A model generated the notes under the pieces. That model was given only the letters and a program-made list of their open reading frames with translations, ran no database searches and was not told the DNA's origin. A DNA stretch of 64,000 nt from the NCBI GenBank assembly GCA_027627225.1, contig CM051033.1, positions 10,278,558 to 10,342,557 of the forward strand. The letters are read 5' to 3'. Position numbers and translations under genes: made by a program. Every line of letters begins with the position of its first letter. Position 1 is the stretch's first letter. The DNA is from Congeria kusceri (lineage: Eukaryota > Mollusca > Bivalvia > Myida > Dreissenidae). Below, one piece after another: positions 13,398 to 25,854 of the stretch.

Positions 13398-13859
13398 ATG
13401 TGCACAACGGCGTCGTTAGTGACATCTTTTTTTGACGTTGTGAATGAAACTCTGCGACGGACATTGTCGAAGCAATATACGGAACTGGTTGGACGATATT
13501 ACACGAGGAACTAGGTAGATAATGAGCTTGTGTGCGGGTTTCCTCGACTTTTGAGTGACATTTTGTATGAAGCAAAGGGGAGTCATTGCTGACGAAGAAG
13601 ACATCGGAAGGAAGGCGAAGAGTTCCAGGGCAGAGTAATCAGAGATTAGCCCATTTGTTTTGCGACTGAGATTAAAGAAGGTTCATCGTTGTGGATCGAC
13701 AAGGCACGAGTTTCTCGAGATTCAAATGATCTATTTGACGGACTGTTCTGCGCCACGTTGGGTGTTACGATGAAACCTGGTACACGGATATGTTTGTCAG
13801 TTGGATTCAGCAGCACTGAAAATGGGTACAAGCAAATCTTGAATACTTTCAGAAAATGA
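13398..13859 (+). pseudogene. Decayed protein-coding fragment, unknown family (copy B)
   Basis: This is the paralogue of 2681-3141. The first stretch begins MCTTASLVTSF as in copy A but is interrupted by a TAG about 39 codons in and by a one-base insertion near 13560. The second stretch, ending NGYKQILNTFRK and TGA at 13857-13859, stays open and differs from copy A by only a few residues. The family is unknown. The pattern says the first part was free to decay while the second happened to remain open. Confidence 0.4.
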
Positions 13860-15319
13860 TAACACAGACATCGATAAAGAAACAGCGTAACACAAATCAA
13901 GATTATGCGAATTTAGCCGCTGCGACGTTATTGACGTCAACTTATTTTTTGACAGAACATACTTGTTCCGGTACTTGTTGGTTGTGTATGTGTTTTAATT
14001 TGTTTCTCCGTTATTTGCGCATAGTTTATAAAACATTGGCACCCATGTTGTTAATAAATCTAGATATATATTTGTTAATTTCAAATGTACCCGATTATTT
14101 GTTTAGTTGTTTAAAAAACTAATTTTAAGACCTGTTTGCTCATCTCTTGTATGCTTCCAAACATGTTTATATGAATATAAAAATCCTTATGCAATTTGAC
14201 CATATCACATTATGGGACATTATTTAATAAAACCATACTCATACTACATCATGCAGCCTTATTTCATTCGTGAATTTTCAAATAAATTATTTAAATCTTA
14301 ATGGTTTGAAAAGTATTAATGTATAATCGGACATGTCTATCCAATTTGCCCGTTAATTGGATTGTATGTGCCAAAATTCCAGTTGTTATTAAGCTGAACG
14401 TAATACTTCATAGTTCCGTAAAATCATACACTATAAAGCATAACATACAACCGTGACTAAACGCTATTTGCGTTACTTGAAAACTTTACGTTTATAAAAC
14501 ACATATTGTCTGGTATATTTGTTTTAATTTTTGTTTTGCATGCAAACATTTATATCGCTTATGCTGTGACACACCATGTCACGAGAGTAATTTGAAAAGA
14601 ATTGAACGTAAGCAGGACACGGTGAGTGAATGGAAAGCGCACATATATTTGCAAGTTAAGAAGAAATAGCAGCAGTTTTATTCCACTGTGACTTGGCGTT
14701 TCATCTTATAAACTATCACGACATTGCGAACAAACGACTTGAAAATTGCCAAGGTCTTGTTTGTCATGACAAAGCGTAGTTACCTATTTGAATCACAGAG
14801 AAAGTTACTGGATACTCTTCATTCAGGTAAAAAGAGACCGACCTGCCAATCAGCATCGTTTGTCAGATATGTTTTTTTCTTTTCACTTGTTTTTGTTCCA
14901 AATATATGCAAAACATTTAGTATACACATGCGTACATGTATAAAAATGACTCAAACTTATTTTTGATTTAATAAAATAACTGATAAATAACAATAGTAAT
15001 TTAAACCGTGTATTCATGTATATTGATATTACTATAATACACATATATTGTTTTATATAGTGAATATAATAATCATATGTGTTACATTCGTGTTATTATT
15101 TGTTGACGTTGTGAGGTAAATGTTTTTTCAAGAACAAGGCAACGAGCTGTAATGATCACTTTCAGCAAATTAATTAATCGAGTCTGGGCAACTCTTAACT
15201 CTAAGACGGCTTCGTATGCCATTTAGGATAAAGTAATGAAAATGATTATCGATGCACCTTTTATATTACTGTATATCGTCTTTGGAGGGCCAGAAGGTTT
15301 CATCGGTATATTCAAAATA

Positions 15320-16296
15320 CCGTATTTACCCTATGTATTGGGACACTTAAACATAATTGCAATTTTTCTTGTCCCAATATAAAGGGTCATAAAAAATAAT
15401 TCCCTAAAATGTGTTCGAAAATATATACGAAATAACGCAAGCCACAATACTAATACATACTCTTGGAACAATTGACTAGCGTAATATTCCTTTTATTATA
15501 CATATGGTAATACGGGATCGGAAAAATAGCGAGTAGCATAATAAGGGATTTTGTTTCTGACGACATGTATTTCACCGATTGATACAGCATGTATTTTGTT
15601 AAGATTTTAAACAGGTATATAATAAAGGGTAATATTCGACCCAATGTATTTTCACACCCACCGATTGTCGTTATGCCGCGTGCTTAACTGAGTGGAGCGT
15701 GTCAGTTAAGAACACCGGGTAGTATAGCCTGTTAGTACACAGTTTGCACCACGGGTCAATTGAACAGGCCCTAGAATGTTTGTTTAGCGAAACGAACGCC
15801 GCATGTGCACACTAATTGGCTTCATGAGAGACCCGACAATTATCACATACTACCGGGTAGTTACCCTAATGCTGGTAACTATTAATTGATGTTAATTGAC
15901 AATTATAGTTTGTTATAAGCAGTTCAATAAATTTTTACTATGTATATCATGTTACGCACATGACGTAATACATGGATTAACATTTTGAAAATGGTAGTCT
16001 TTGTAGTTTTTATTATATAAAAGGGGTACACTCTTATGATTTGCATCATATCTATTGCAATATACGGTGTACAGTAGAACTATACTACTCTGAATTGAAC
16101 TCGAGAGATATTTATTTTATACCGGAAATATTGAAGACAATTTACCATTATATTTGTGTGTCCCAATATTTAGGGACAAGACAAAATTGAAATTTTAAAA
16201 GTGTCCCAATATTAAGGGACTCAAAAAATATTTATTTTTCCGAAAAATAGGGGTGTCTCAATATTTAGGGTGTCCCAATACATAGGGTAAACACGG
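15320..16296. mobile_element. TIR DNA transposon, non-autonomous, complete, TA target duplication
   Basis: The left end begins CCGTATTTACCCTATG and continues TATTGGGACAC. The right end is its near-perfect reverse complement, ending ACACGG. TA flanks both sides (15318-15319 and 16297-16298), giving a 977-bp element. TA duplication and short TIRs fit the Tc1/mariner/pogo superfamilies, but no transposase is encoded, so the family is inferred. The interior has further subterminal repeats of TGTCCCAATAT. A ~55-bp internal patch (15437-15490) is inverted relative to copy A (5275-5330). Confidence 0.75.
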
Positions 16297-18570
16297 TAAG
16301 GCTTATTGCCTCTTCAGGAGTTCAAAGGACGATATGTGCATCATACGGCGTTAATACAGATGTAAATATAAAAGATTTGGTTAAATACATTATGTCCGTT
16401 GCACAGTGCATGAGCTAATTACCGCATAAAAAATATATACTAACCGTAAACTGTCTTATATTGTTCTTTTGCTTTATCCTTGAAAATATATCATTGGGTA
16501 GGAATATAAGATCGTCCTGTACTTTTACGAGAATATTGAATGCGAAGTACAAGTTCGGTAACGTGTATAGTTGTTTAAAATTAAAGACGCTGATATGTTA
16601 TAAAGTGATATGCCGGTCGAAAAAAGAAGCACAAAAACTAATACTGAGCAATAATTAATCAGGATAATATTTCATTTAATGCTAGTTATACAATACAAAT
16701 GCATGCGTTGTGAGCTCAATGGAAAATTTCTAGCTTAACTAAGGATGTTATATTAATGGATCTGTACGTAAAACAAGACGACGCACAAAACAGATTCAAA
16801 GCGTTTATCGGATGACAGACGAATTATCGTGTGGTGAGTTGTAACCATATGTTTTATACATTACTGTCTGATTGTATGTTTATCTGACAGATCATTACTT
16901 CGTCAAAACAATAAATACAAACGTACATGGTTGATTATGTGATACTCACATTTCTAACTGTGCTGAAAATGATCTTAACAACCGCATCGTATTCCGTTAT
17001 ATCAGTATTCTCTGCAACATGACATACGAGTATGAGTAAAACTAGCTAAATACATATGGGACATATTTTGGCAGGAAAAATGTCATAACTGCGTGAACGT
17101 GTACCAACATATATAATGAAGATCTGTCAATCAAAGTATTACGATGTTGCCAGTCTGCTATGTTTACTATTTACTACGTCTTTTAGAAACCTTCCCATTC
17201 ATTTTCAGGTATGTTCAGAGTAGTTACCTTGCTGTCAGATTACATCGCGGGGGAGTTGGACGAGTAACAGTTACCACACACGATGTTAACGTTTAAATCC
17301 AGTCTGAACTTTGTAATACCAATAACAACCAAGAATACATCTTGATAAGTATTATTGTAGAGAGAAAACAATAAGATGTCATTCCATCAATTAACGGTTA
17401 TGATCGATGAACTATGCTTAAATGTAAACCGTCAAATGAAATGACAGCAAGTACCATCCGGGTTAGATAAAGCAAACATACAGAGACACACCAAATATTT
17501 TTCAGATCGATTGCTTCAAAAGTCTGGTGCTTATTGGTGATGATTATGTACAAGTAAATTGTACTGTAAAGAATAATAAATGCTGCCATTGAGAAATATC
17601 ATTTGAACGAAAGCTTCAACCCACACAACGTATTTCATACATTTAAATCAATTAAATTACGTACAGATATAGCATATTGCCGGCTCTACCTTTTTTACAC
17701 AGAAATATTAGCTGTGTTTAGTTCGTGTCTATGTTTACTCCGTATATACTGAATTAACATCATATATGTCGGCAATATGCTGATTCTGTATGAAATTTAT
17801 GTAAATTGATTGCAATTGTATGTATACCTAACACGATAACAGCCATTTAAACAACATTAAAAGCTCAGCCACGATTTGTCAGTTAGTAAAACGAAACTGT
17901 ATCTAAAGATTGCGTGTGTTTATAAATAGCAAACATTGAATCAAAACATAATGCCATGTTTCTATGAGTTCCAATTACATTTACTATCACTGAAGTGGGA
18001 ATCATGTGGCATTTGAACAGCGACATTCAACCCGTACGATATATTTTGACAATCATATTGAATTTGGTAACGAATAAACCTAAGGATACATAGTATAAGT
18101 TTGTTGTCACTATTTATTTCTACGATAGTTAAATATTTTTTGATCGCACTTCAATTCAGTTTTTTAAACAATCATTTGTATTCCCAATACGCTGAAATTG
18201 TGATCAGTCATATAATTGGTATTAAATATGTAAATGTAAATATGATGTTACATGTTGGCATTTGGTGCAATACATTAGTTGTTTGTACGTCTTGACCAAG
18301 AGGCTAAATACAAATGTATATGTATTCAAAGCGTTGTTCACGGAATGATACTGCAGAACAAAACGCTGGAAATAATAAAAAAAACTAAAGGATAATTATC
18401 ATCATTAGACCTGTTATGCAAAATTCGTTAAATTAGTGCATGTATAAGGATTGATTAAAAACAAATTAAATACATGTACTCAAGAGTTTTGAAATGAAAT
18501 GATACAATTTGAAGTTGCAATGTCAATTACTGAAACTACAGATGTATACAACAGAGTGTTCTTTACTTAA

Positions 18571-18628
18571 AGGGACCAGTTCACAGATTGGCAAATTGAC
18601 GATTTTCAATTTTGTCATAGATCTCAAA
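18571..18628 (+). repeat. Terminal fragment of TTAA-flanked tRNA-core element family
   Basis: TTAA at 18567-18570 is followed by AGGGACCAGTTCACAGATTG, matching the reverse complement of the right end of 18868-19225. It is the copy-B partner of 8395-8452. Confidence 0.65.
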
Positions 18629-18867
18629 GAACATATACATCACGTATACCCAAGCAAAATAACACTCCTAATGTTGTATCGTTTATGAAATATCAAAATT
18701 CGAAACAGATAAAATTACAAAGGGTTTGTAACGCTTTTCCTCGGTATTATTGAAGACTCGTGTATCACATAGCGTTAAAATACACTCCTGCACGCTACTC
18801 AAAAGTCATAAGCAGCCACCTGATATTTTTTAAGTATTTTAGACAGAACGCATTATTCATATTTTAA

Positions 18868-19225
18868 AGGGACTTGTTCATAAATTATCGCATTTTTTGA
18901 AGTATGCCATTGAATGTCGTAATTTTACAGATTTAAACATCGGAATAAAAAAACTCAAGTAGAGTAAAAAGACAAGAATGTAGAAAAAAAAGAAAAGAAA
19001 AAAAAGGTCCCACCGGGGTTCGAGCCCGGGACCTTCGGATTAAAAGGCTATCGCCTTGCCCACTTGGCCATTCCGACTTCTAAATTTAACTCTGCTTTTT
19101 TACTTCATGTAAGTGTTCCACGCGTTGTGAACAATTTCAACGAAAACAACACTGTTCTTCTATTTTTGGAATCGGAGACAAAAAGTTGAAAAATCGTAAA
19201 TTCGTCAATCTGTGAACAGGTCCCT
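18868..19225. mobile_element. TTAA-flanked TIR element with tRNA-like Pol III core
   Basis: The element starts AGGGACTTGTTCA and ends TGAACAGGTCCCT, an inverted pair that extends inward imperfectly. Both sides carry TTAA (18864-18867 and 19226-19229). Comparison with module T at 8634-9400 shows the empty site with a single TTAA, so this is a true 358-bp insertion with TTAA duplication, as in piggyBac-type transposition. The middle holds an A-rich tract (about 18960-19005) next to a 72-nt minus-strand tRNA-like unit. No protein is encoded. The combination of TIRs, TTAA and a tRNA-like promoter is unlike a standard SINE. Mobilisation in trans by a piggyBac-like transposase is inference. Confidence 0.75.
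19006..19077 (-). tRNA. tRNA-like unit (tRNA-derived, probably not a working tRNA)
   Basis: Read on the minus strand it follows canonical tRNA numbering. There is a D-stem GCC/GGC with A-box-like TGGCCAAGTGG, a seven-base loop CTTTTAA with TTT (Lys) in the anticodon position, and a perfect T-stem CCGGG/CCCGG with B-box-like GGCTCGAACCC. The acceptor ends (GTCGGAA versus TGGGACC) and the anticodon stem (ATAGC versus TCCGA) do not pair, so it is not expected to fold as a charged tRNA. It lies inside the TTAA-flanked element and most likely supplies, or once supplied, an internal Pol III promoter. Confidence 0.55.
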
Positions 19226-19954
19226 TTAAGTCTCGAATGATGACTAAGAACACTAATATTGTTCATGATTTATAAAACATGTAATTCAAATCGTATTACA
19301 CCAACTTATCAAAACAACAACAACAACGTAAAACCCCCCAAAGTACAACAACAACGTAACAAGCCCATTATTGTAGTGATTGCTGTTATTAAAAAGCTAT
19401 CAAATCTGTGAACAAGTACCTTTAATAAGCAATGACTCATGTGTTCAATCGGCACCATACATTTGCATAATTGTTGTTTTTGCATTGACACTGCATATCA
19501 GACACTGTTTGCTATCTAGTATAATGGTTGAATTCATTTCAGTTTATAGCTTGTCGGATCCAACGTAGATTAGTATTCATACAGGCGAAACAGTATTCTT
19601 CTCCTTTGTAATTGCAATTATACGCGTGGTTGTTTGTCAAGACGTTCTGACATGTTTCACAAATCAAATTTAGTCATTTGTTTGTTCATTACGAACGCAG
19701 GAGAAACTATTCATAAGAAAGGACGTAGTGCTTTTTCTAATATAAAAGTTATGTATGGATTGCACATTGTTTTTTTATTAAATATTCATTAACAGAAATA
19801 TTCACTTGTGCAAATATATCAAACGTATTAGAACAAGTGTTGATTGCATTAAAAAGACAATTCAAAAACTAATTTGATATATTGAAACAGAACTTATCAA
19901 ACGCATACAGAATATTGTAACACGATTTAAAGCAACATACTTCCTAAAGTGTGT

Positions 19955-22900
19955 TTAAATTTTACCAAACTTCACAAAGAGATCTCCCATACTACTCGAG
20001 TTTGACATATGCAGGGAACCAGGAGAGTACACTGTGAGGAGTTTGACAATTTGTATATAATATTTATTGTAGATACTCTACACGGGTATACCATCTATAC
20101 ATTTCTATAATTTTGACCTTATATAATACTCATAATAGTTTAAGATATATGTATTCGATTACGTGTTTGATTACTATTATACATTCATTTCGTATTTTAT
20201 TGTGATATTAAGGGTAATATGTCTTTTAAATTATTATCGAATCGATTCGTTATGTTATAGTTTTATTTCACATAATATCCAAAAGGCAAACAGCCCAACT
20301 GGACAATGTTTCACATACAGTGTTCACATATTAGTAGTATATGCACACAAATAAATACATGTTTGTACATTCAATTACATATCACAGATAGGAATAAACA
20401 AAACCTATTAGCACACATGTATACTAGAACATATTACAATACAATTGTTTATAATCATTTAAGTAACTAACTGTTTTAAATTTGATAACAATAGCCTAAA
20501 CATACCACTACGACTCTCTCTATATTAGCAATACAGTGTACAGAAAATATAACTTTCTATGTAACCACTATCGCATACATAAAAAGATAATAATAATAAA
20601 CAATACTAGCCGTCATATGCTTTTTTTTTGAACATTTAACGCGTAGAAACATGTTTTAGTTTTACAATATATGTCACACTTAATTTTTCGCTACAAAATC
20701 ATTTGTATTGTAAAAAATTATAGTTTTTAAAATACACCTTTTATGATGCTTACGCCTTTTCCTGATCATCTATCCGACAAGAGACAATAGACAGTCACAA
20801 GGTTTCAATAGTAATATTAATAATATGTATACACTTAACACCTTCAAATGTAGACATATTTCTTGATTTTGCAATATGTACCGCACACTATGTGAAGTTA
20901 ATATTTAATTATGCAGTCCTTTGTATTACAACTAAAGATTATAAAGTCATGTAAACGAATGCGTTATGTAAGTATATATTTTTAATGCTAACGCCTTATT
21001 CCAGACTACCTATCCGAAACGAAACAATAGGCATTCCTAAGGCTGCATTTGGACAAACATCAGTTAGTAACAACAACAACGTTGTACCTAAAAGGAAGTT
21101 ACACACTCAAATGGATACTTAGGTATTATTTGATATGTTCACAAATGAGTTGTATATGAACCAACTTAGTCTTTTTATTAATAGTTCATTTCCTGAAGTT
21201 ATTAGCTCTATTTGTGCATGTTTGGTCTATGTCTATAATATAATGGAATGTAGTTTACCCTTAGTTCCACATATAATTTACATTCAAGAATAAAATGAAA
21301 CTCATCTTCAAGTTTATTACAAACAGTATATTTTCTTTGATCTAGAGGTACAGGAGTAAGTCTAGCCCATTTGCCACTCTCAATATGTAATCTATGCGAT
21401 GACAGGCGCAGTTTCGATAAACTTACTCGAAACGTTTTCACATGACAAAAATTCAGGTATGGTTGAAATTGAAAAATAGCAATGTTTTATATACGTTCGC
21501 TCTACCGGAGTTTTGGATTCTCTCATTCAAATTCTGGATAAACGTGGCGCTCAACCTTTGCTTAATAGTCAAAATAAAAAGTTTATCATATCCAACATCT
21601 TGGTAAAGCCAGGTCAAAAAAATTACTTAATATATCCCTTAATAAGGTACACCAATTTTTCTTTTATGGACTTACATAACTATTATTCAGCAGAGTTAAA
21701 TATTCTTTGTTGTTAAATTTATTATCCGGTGTTCTTAAAAGTTTAATCCAATATTGAATTATAAGAAAATATCTTCTGGATTGAAAGTTAACACGACCAA
21801 GCTTACCATATAAAAAATCATTTTGGGTACATTTTTTCACTGCCAGTAATTGTTTGCAAAAATTGCATGTGAACCCTTACAATAGGCATGACATTAACAA
21901 ATTCCCACACTTCGCTGCCATAATTTATAATTGGTGATATTTGTTTATCAAATAGATCAAGTTTTTTGCTGATAACAATGTTTGTAAATTTGTATAAATA
22001 TTTTTTAAATTTAAAAATAGCTTTTAAAGTTTTAAAGCTTGACCTGCAAGTGTATTTGCGGCCTCACTAAATAAACCACCAGGCGTGAATACAATACCAA
22101 GGTAATTAACACGCTTTACAATATCTATGGTTTTGTTATCATAGAAAAATAATTGGCGGAATAACGGCAGCATTTTCGAAAAACCATAATTTTAGACTTG
22201 TCAGTATTCACAACAAGTTTCCATTTTAGACAGTACTTGTGTAATAAATTTTAACCTCATTGTAATTCTTCCGCAGTATTAGCAAAAATGATCCTATCAT
22301 CGGCGTAAAATAAAAGAAATATTTTAAAATAATTCATATCTATGTGTTCTATACCTTTCTAATAAAATTCGGCTTCAAATACATTGAAAACACAAAAAAG
22401 GAGATAAACATTCACCTTGCCTAACGCCTAGCATGAATTCCAAGCTTTCGCTTAACATGTTACAGTGCTTAATTTTTGATTTAATTGTTTTATACATTGA
22501 CTTCATATATCAAGTATAGTTCCACATATTCCCAATTTGATCAACTTATACCATAGGTTATCAAAGGCCTTAGTGAAATATATAAAAGCACAATATAACT
22601 GTTGACCTTGAATAAGTACATGCGTTAATAAACCGTGTAATACAAAGATGTTATCAACTGTGTCAGAAATCCCGCCTGCGCCTCAATATAAACATATTAT
22701 CGTTCGGCCCCATCTTTTAACCTATTGGTAATAATTGTTTAAAGTATTTTTGAATATTTTTCCCAAAAGACTAATCAATGTAATTCATCTGTAATTATTG
22801 GCTTTAATTAGACTATACATGTACGTGTTCTTATCATTGTTGATGCTGTTATCCGTTTATCGCACTATTGGTGCTTCTAGTTAGTATTCATAAACAATTC

Positions 22901-22960
22901 GTAACAAAATCACAAATCCAATACATTTCAATTACATTATATATGTATGCAATGGTAACT
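19955..22960 (-). mobile_element. ~3-kb insertion carrying a non-LTR retrotransposon relic
   Basis: Module U sequence stops at about 19955 and resumes at about 22960, so the intervening 3 kb is inserted relative to copy B. Its right half encodes reverse-transcriptase remains on the minus strand (21208-22800). The part from 19955 to 21200, downstream of the coding remains on that strand, has no recognisable content and may be the element's 3' region or further insertions. Exact ends and target duplication could not be fixed. Confidence 0.6.
21208..22800 (-). pseudogene. Non-LTR retrotransposon ORF2 remnant (RT plus C-terminal region)
   Basis: On the minus strand, reading down from about 22800, I can translate in shifting frames: QAGF, YCAFIYFTKAFDNLWYKLI (RT motif A region with DN), MLGVRQGECLSPF (motif B, about 22406-22435), YADD (22296-22307, the catalytic box), VNTDKSKIMVF, VNYLGIVFTPGG, YGSEVWEF, and then the C-terminal region LRLSSHRLHIESGKW and LEDEFHFILEC at 21208-21441. 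These are hallmarks of reverse transcriptases of non-LTR elements. No endonuclease domain is visible upstream. Several stops and frameshifts make it dead. It is a different family from the LINE at 26673-30175. The clade is not assigned. Confidence 0.8.
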
Positions 22961-24990
22961 AAAATTATATAAGATTTCCCAAACATACTTTTACTAAAGC
23001 TATTGTTGATAATCTCTGTTCTGCAAATTAAGATGCAAGTAAACATGCTTTTTTATATGTACATAGTAACAATCATATGCTCAACGTGTTAGACCTGCAA
23101 TTTTCAAAGATGGAAAGTTTCATTGGCAATTATCATTGAAAGTGCATCATGTATAAACACCTTAATTGTCAGGAATTAGTAAATATAGGAATAATAAATC
23201 TCCAGAGACACCACCAGGAGAGAAACCCTCATTACCATCCGCCGGTCCTTCATTTGAGGCAAGTGACCAATTGCCTATACTATACAGGACGATACATACA
23301 ACACACCACAAAACATAAACATGATTAAAACTGGGGTCATTGCCTTGGAACGGTCAATGCAAAGCATTGGGGCTTTAAACCGGCTTAAAGGCATGGCGAA
23401 CTTCACACTAAGCCCAGAATCGCAATAAACGCACTTGTAAAAAAAACTTTAACCTCATAGCACTGCAGTTCAAATTAAATAGCAATCAAAGAGAATATTA
23501 ATTGAATTGTTGAATTACAATTTAATTATTCAATGGTTTAATGTTCACTAGAGCAACACAATTGCAACTTTGTGAGGTACGATGAAATAAAGCAAATACC
23601 ATGATCAGCTAAATCCCTGCTTATTGACAATATTTTAAGACCTAGCATCATATAGTTCAAATCACAGATCATCGTCTTGCATCTCAGGAAGAAGCCGTAA
23701 TACGTGGTGTAACGGGTCAGATTACATAGTTTGTTGTATATGTTAAATATTTACAATAGTAATTTAGTATTAAACTAAACCGATCATTACATGTACCTTT
23801 GCACACAGAAAGTGAAAAAAGTGTTTATTCTACAAAACGTGAATCAATGTAAGCAATGCTTTTTATGCTACAACAGCATCGCACAATTTGCATCATTGAC
23901 ACCCTTAACTTTGCATTTTCGATTATCCATCATTATTGATGACTATATATCACTGCAGGGAATCACGTGGCTTATTTTGATATGTAACTCGGATAATGGC
24001 GGCGTCTAAGTCTCGGTACCCTCAACATGTGTTCTTCTTGTCATTTATTTACAATTGTAATCTGGTCAATATGTATCCTATCATATGCGGGGTCGAAATT
24101 CCGCTTGTACCGATACCTTACTTTCCACACAGAATAGCGTATAGCGCTTTCTTACTCTTTGAATTTGTTTCGATGTGAATGATTTTAAGTGATAGCTTTC
24201 ACGGATCAACTCGTTTCTTTCATACAATTTATTAATTTCGACACCCCATACACATTTTACATATATACTGTAAGACTAACATTGTAGGGATTATATATGT
24301 AAAGTATGGACTTTTAAAAAGTTTCACAAAATATCAAGAACTAGAAATGGTATGATTCGTGGTTTAAAAAAATATGATATGTTGCACGTACACACTTTTG
24401 AACATGTGCTTGGATGATGCATCCTTGTATTAATTGCACTGTTTTAGAACTATTTTCAGAGTTGTGATTGAGCAGGGTGTGCGGAAAATGTTTTCAACGC
24501 CCGTCTGGTCTCTACGACCACGAAAGGAAGCACAAGGGGTAGCGCTATACAAATGTTGTGGTCAATTGTTCTTCTGCAAGGTGAATTTGACAAGGTAAAG
24601 GTGATTATCAATACTTAAAATTAAAGCAATGATATGCAGAAAACAACAACTGTCTTTTTCCTTCCTTTAATAACATAAATACTGTTTACACGTAATATAA
24701 ACATTTATGTACATTCGTATGCATTTATGAATTTCAAATAGCATTAAAAAATCTTACCGAACATTACATTCAACGTTATTTATGGCCCATTTTACTCGCT
24801 TAAGCAATGCTGTATTACTGTAAATACGCAACATCGCTTTCTGTTTAATATATATAAAAGAAACAAGATCTAAAATCGCGAAAACTATCACATTAAATCA
24901 TTCGTATTATATGTACGAAATATGGATTAGCAAATAAATTGCTGTTTGGCAATATATTAATAATTACTGAGTTCGTATATAATTAAGGAT
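22960..24990 (+). repeat. Module U third copy, middle part, fragmented
   Basis: The pieces 22960-23180, 23840-23965 and about 24895-24990 align with 9445-9670, 9665-9770 and 9770-9815 respectively. Between them, 23185-23272 resembles 11406-11495 (out of order), 23280-23830 is inserted DNA, and 23970-24890 is sequence I cannot place. Short ORFs there show no motifs. Confidence 0.65.
23280..23830. other. Probable insertion of unidentified repeat
   Basis: This block interrupts module U homology. Around 23335-23430 it contains CATTGCCTTGGAACGG, GCATTGGGGCTTTAAACCGG and similar GC-richer phrases that stand out from the AT-rich background and look like part of a dispersed repeat. No ORF or TIR could be defined. 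The repeat-family interpretation is inference. Confidence 0.3.
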
Positions 24991-25142
24991 TGAATTTAAT
25001 TTTGATTGCGTTCATGCGATTATGAACGCAATGGTCAAACTGGCAAATCCATGATGCGCGCTAGCTCTTCATGGATAATTTTCCAGTTTGACCATTGCGT
25101 TCATAATCGCATGAGCGCAACCAAAATTAATCTCAAGCCTTA
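24983..25142. repeat. Long foldback (hairpin) element
   Basis: The left arm 24996-25054 and right arm 25069-25130 are near-perfect reverse complements around a short centre (GCGCGCTAGC), with weaker pairing out to 24983 and 25142. Each arm contains its own smaller palindrome TTGCGTTCAT-(6)-ATGAACGCAA. It resembles a MITE/foldback element. A related single arm, GCGTTCATACGATTATGAAT, is at about 30904. The 129-codon ORF that begins here at 25006 is a by-product of the palindrome. Confidence 0.85.
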
Positions 25143-25854
25143 TATTTACATTATATTAGGGATGATTTCATCGACGTTTATATTGTCATTGTTTAACATG
25201 CATTTTATTGCCATTGTAAGAGAAATATCACGCACAGCAGTTTTCTTATCGGAACAGCGAAGTACCGACCCTTGTAACCGAACTACACAAAATAGAATGC
25301 AAACTACGATTAATAAAATTGTTTCTACAAAAATGTCATTTTCACCTTATTTTACATTCAATTTGCTGCGACAAATTAAATTTAATGTGCAGTAAATACT
25401 CTATAAGTCATAACATTTTTATTTTCCTTGCATAAATCATATCGCTACAAAACTAAAAAGTAACTTAAACAGATGCAAAAATACCTGTGACATGGAGAAG
25501 AACTGCTATTTCGGCCGGTATAGCCAACAAGCACTAAACATTAATAATGCTTTAGAAAGTTTAGTATAAAATAAGAGGTGCTTTGTTAGTAAGACTACAG
25601 TAAATCCACATCATGAACACTTCTATACAGTACCACAGTTGAGTTCTGAAAGTTTAAAATCACACAATTCCTAGGCTGAGAGTTTAACAGATCCTGGATA
25701 ATTCTGTTTAATTATTAACACAACAGATGGAGACTAAAATGCTTTTAAAGAATAAAATATGCTTAAGCGTAAATTACGAAACGATGTAAAGGATCACTAC
25801 TGTTTAAGATCAAGTAAATTATACATTTATGTATGTCTGGCATTCCTGATGTTT

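Larger units (their letters stand above)
11506..18786 (+). repeat. Module M of tandem segmental duplication, copy B
   Basis: The second M copy aligns with 766-8633. It contains the inverted segment 12343-13100, the coding fragment 13398-13859, the complete TIR transposon 15320-16296 and the TTAA-element end 18571-18628. The remaining stretches (14130-15310 and 16300-18560) hold only AT-rich sequence in which I see no gene. Confidence 0.9.
18787..19955 (+). repeat. Module T, third copy, with insertion, and start of module U
   Basis: The stretch is homologous to 1-765 and 8634-9400 but more diverged, and it is interrupted at 18868-19225 by the TTAA-flanked element. From about 19926 it continues into the beginning of module U before a ~3-kb insertion. 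No gene is visible. Confidence 0.8.

Noticed and set aside
19006..19077. Functional tRNA-Lys gene
   Set aside because: Acceptor and anticodon stems do not pair and the unit lies inside a transposable element.
25006..25395. 129-codon ORF as a possible gene
   Set aside because: It begins inside the foldback arm and reads through the palindrome; the composition is AT-driven and there is no domain.
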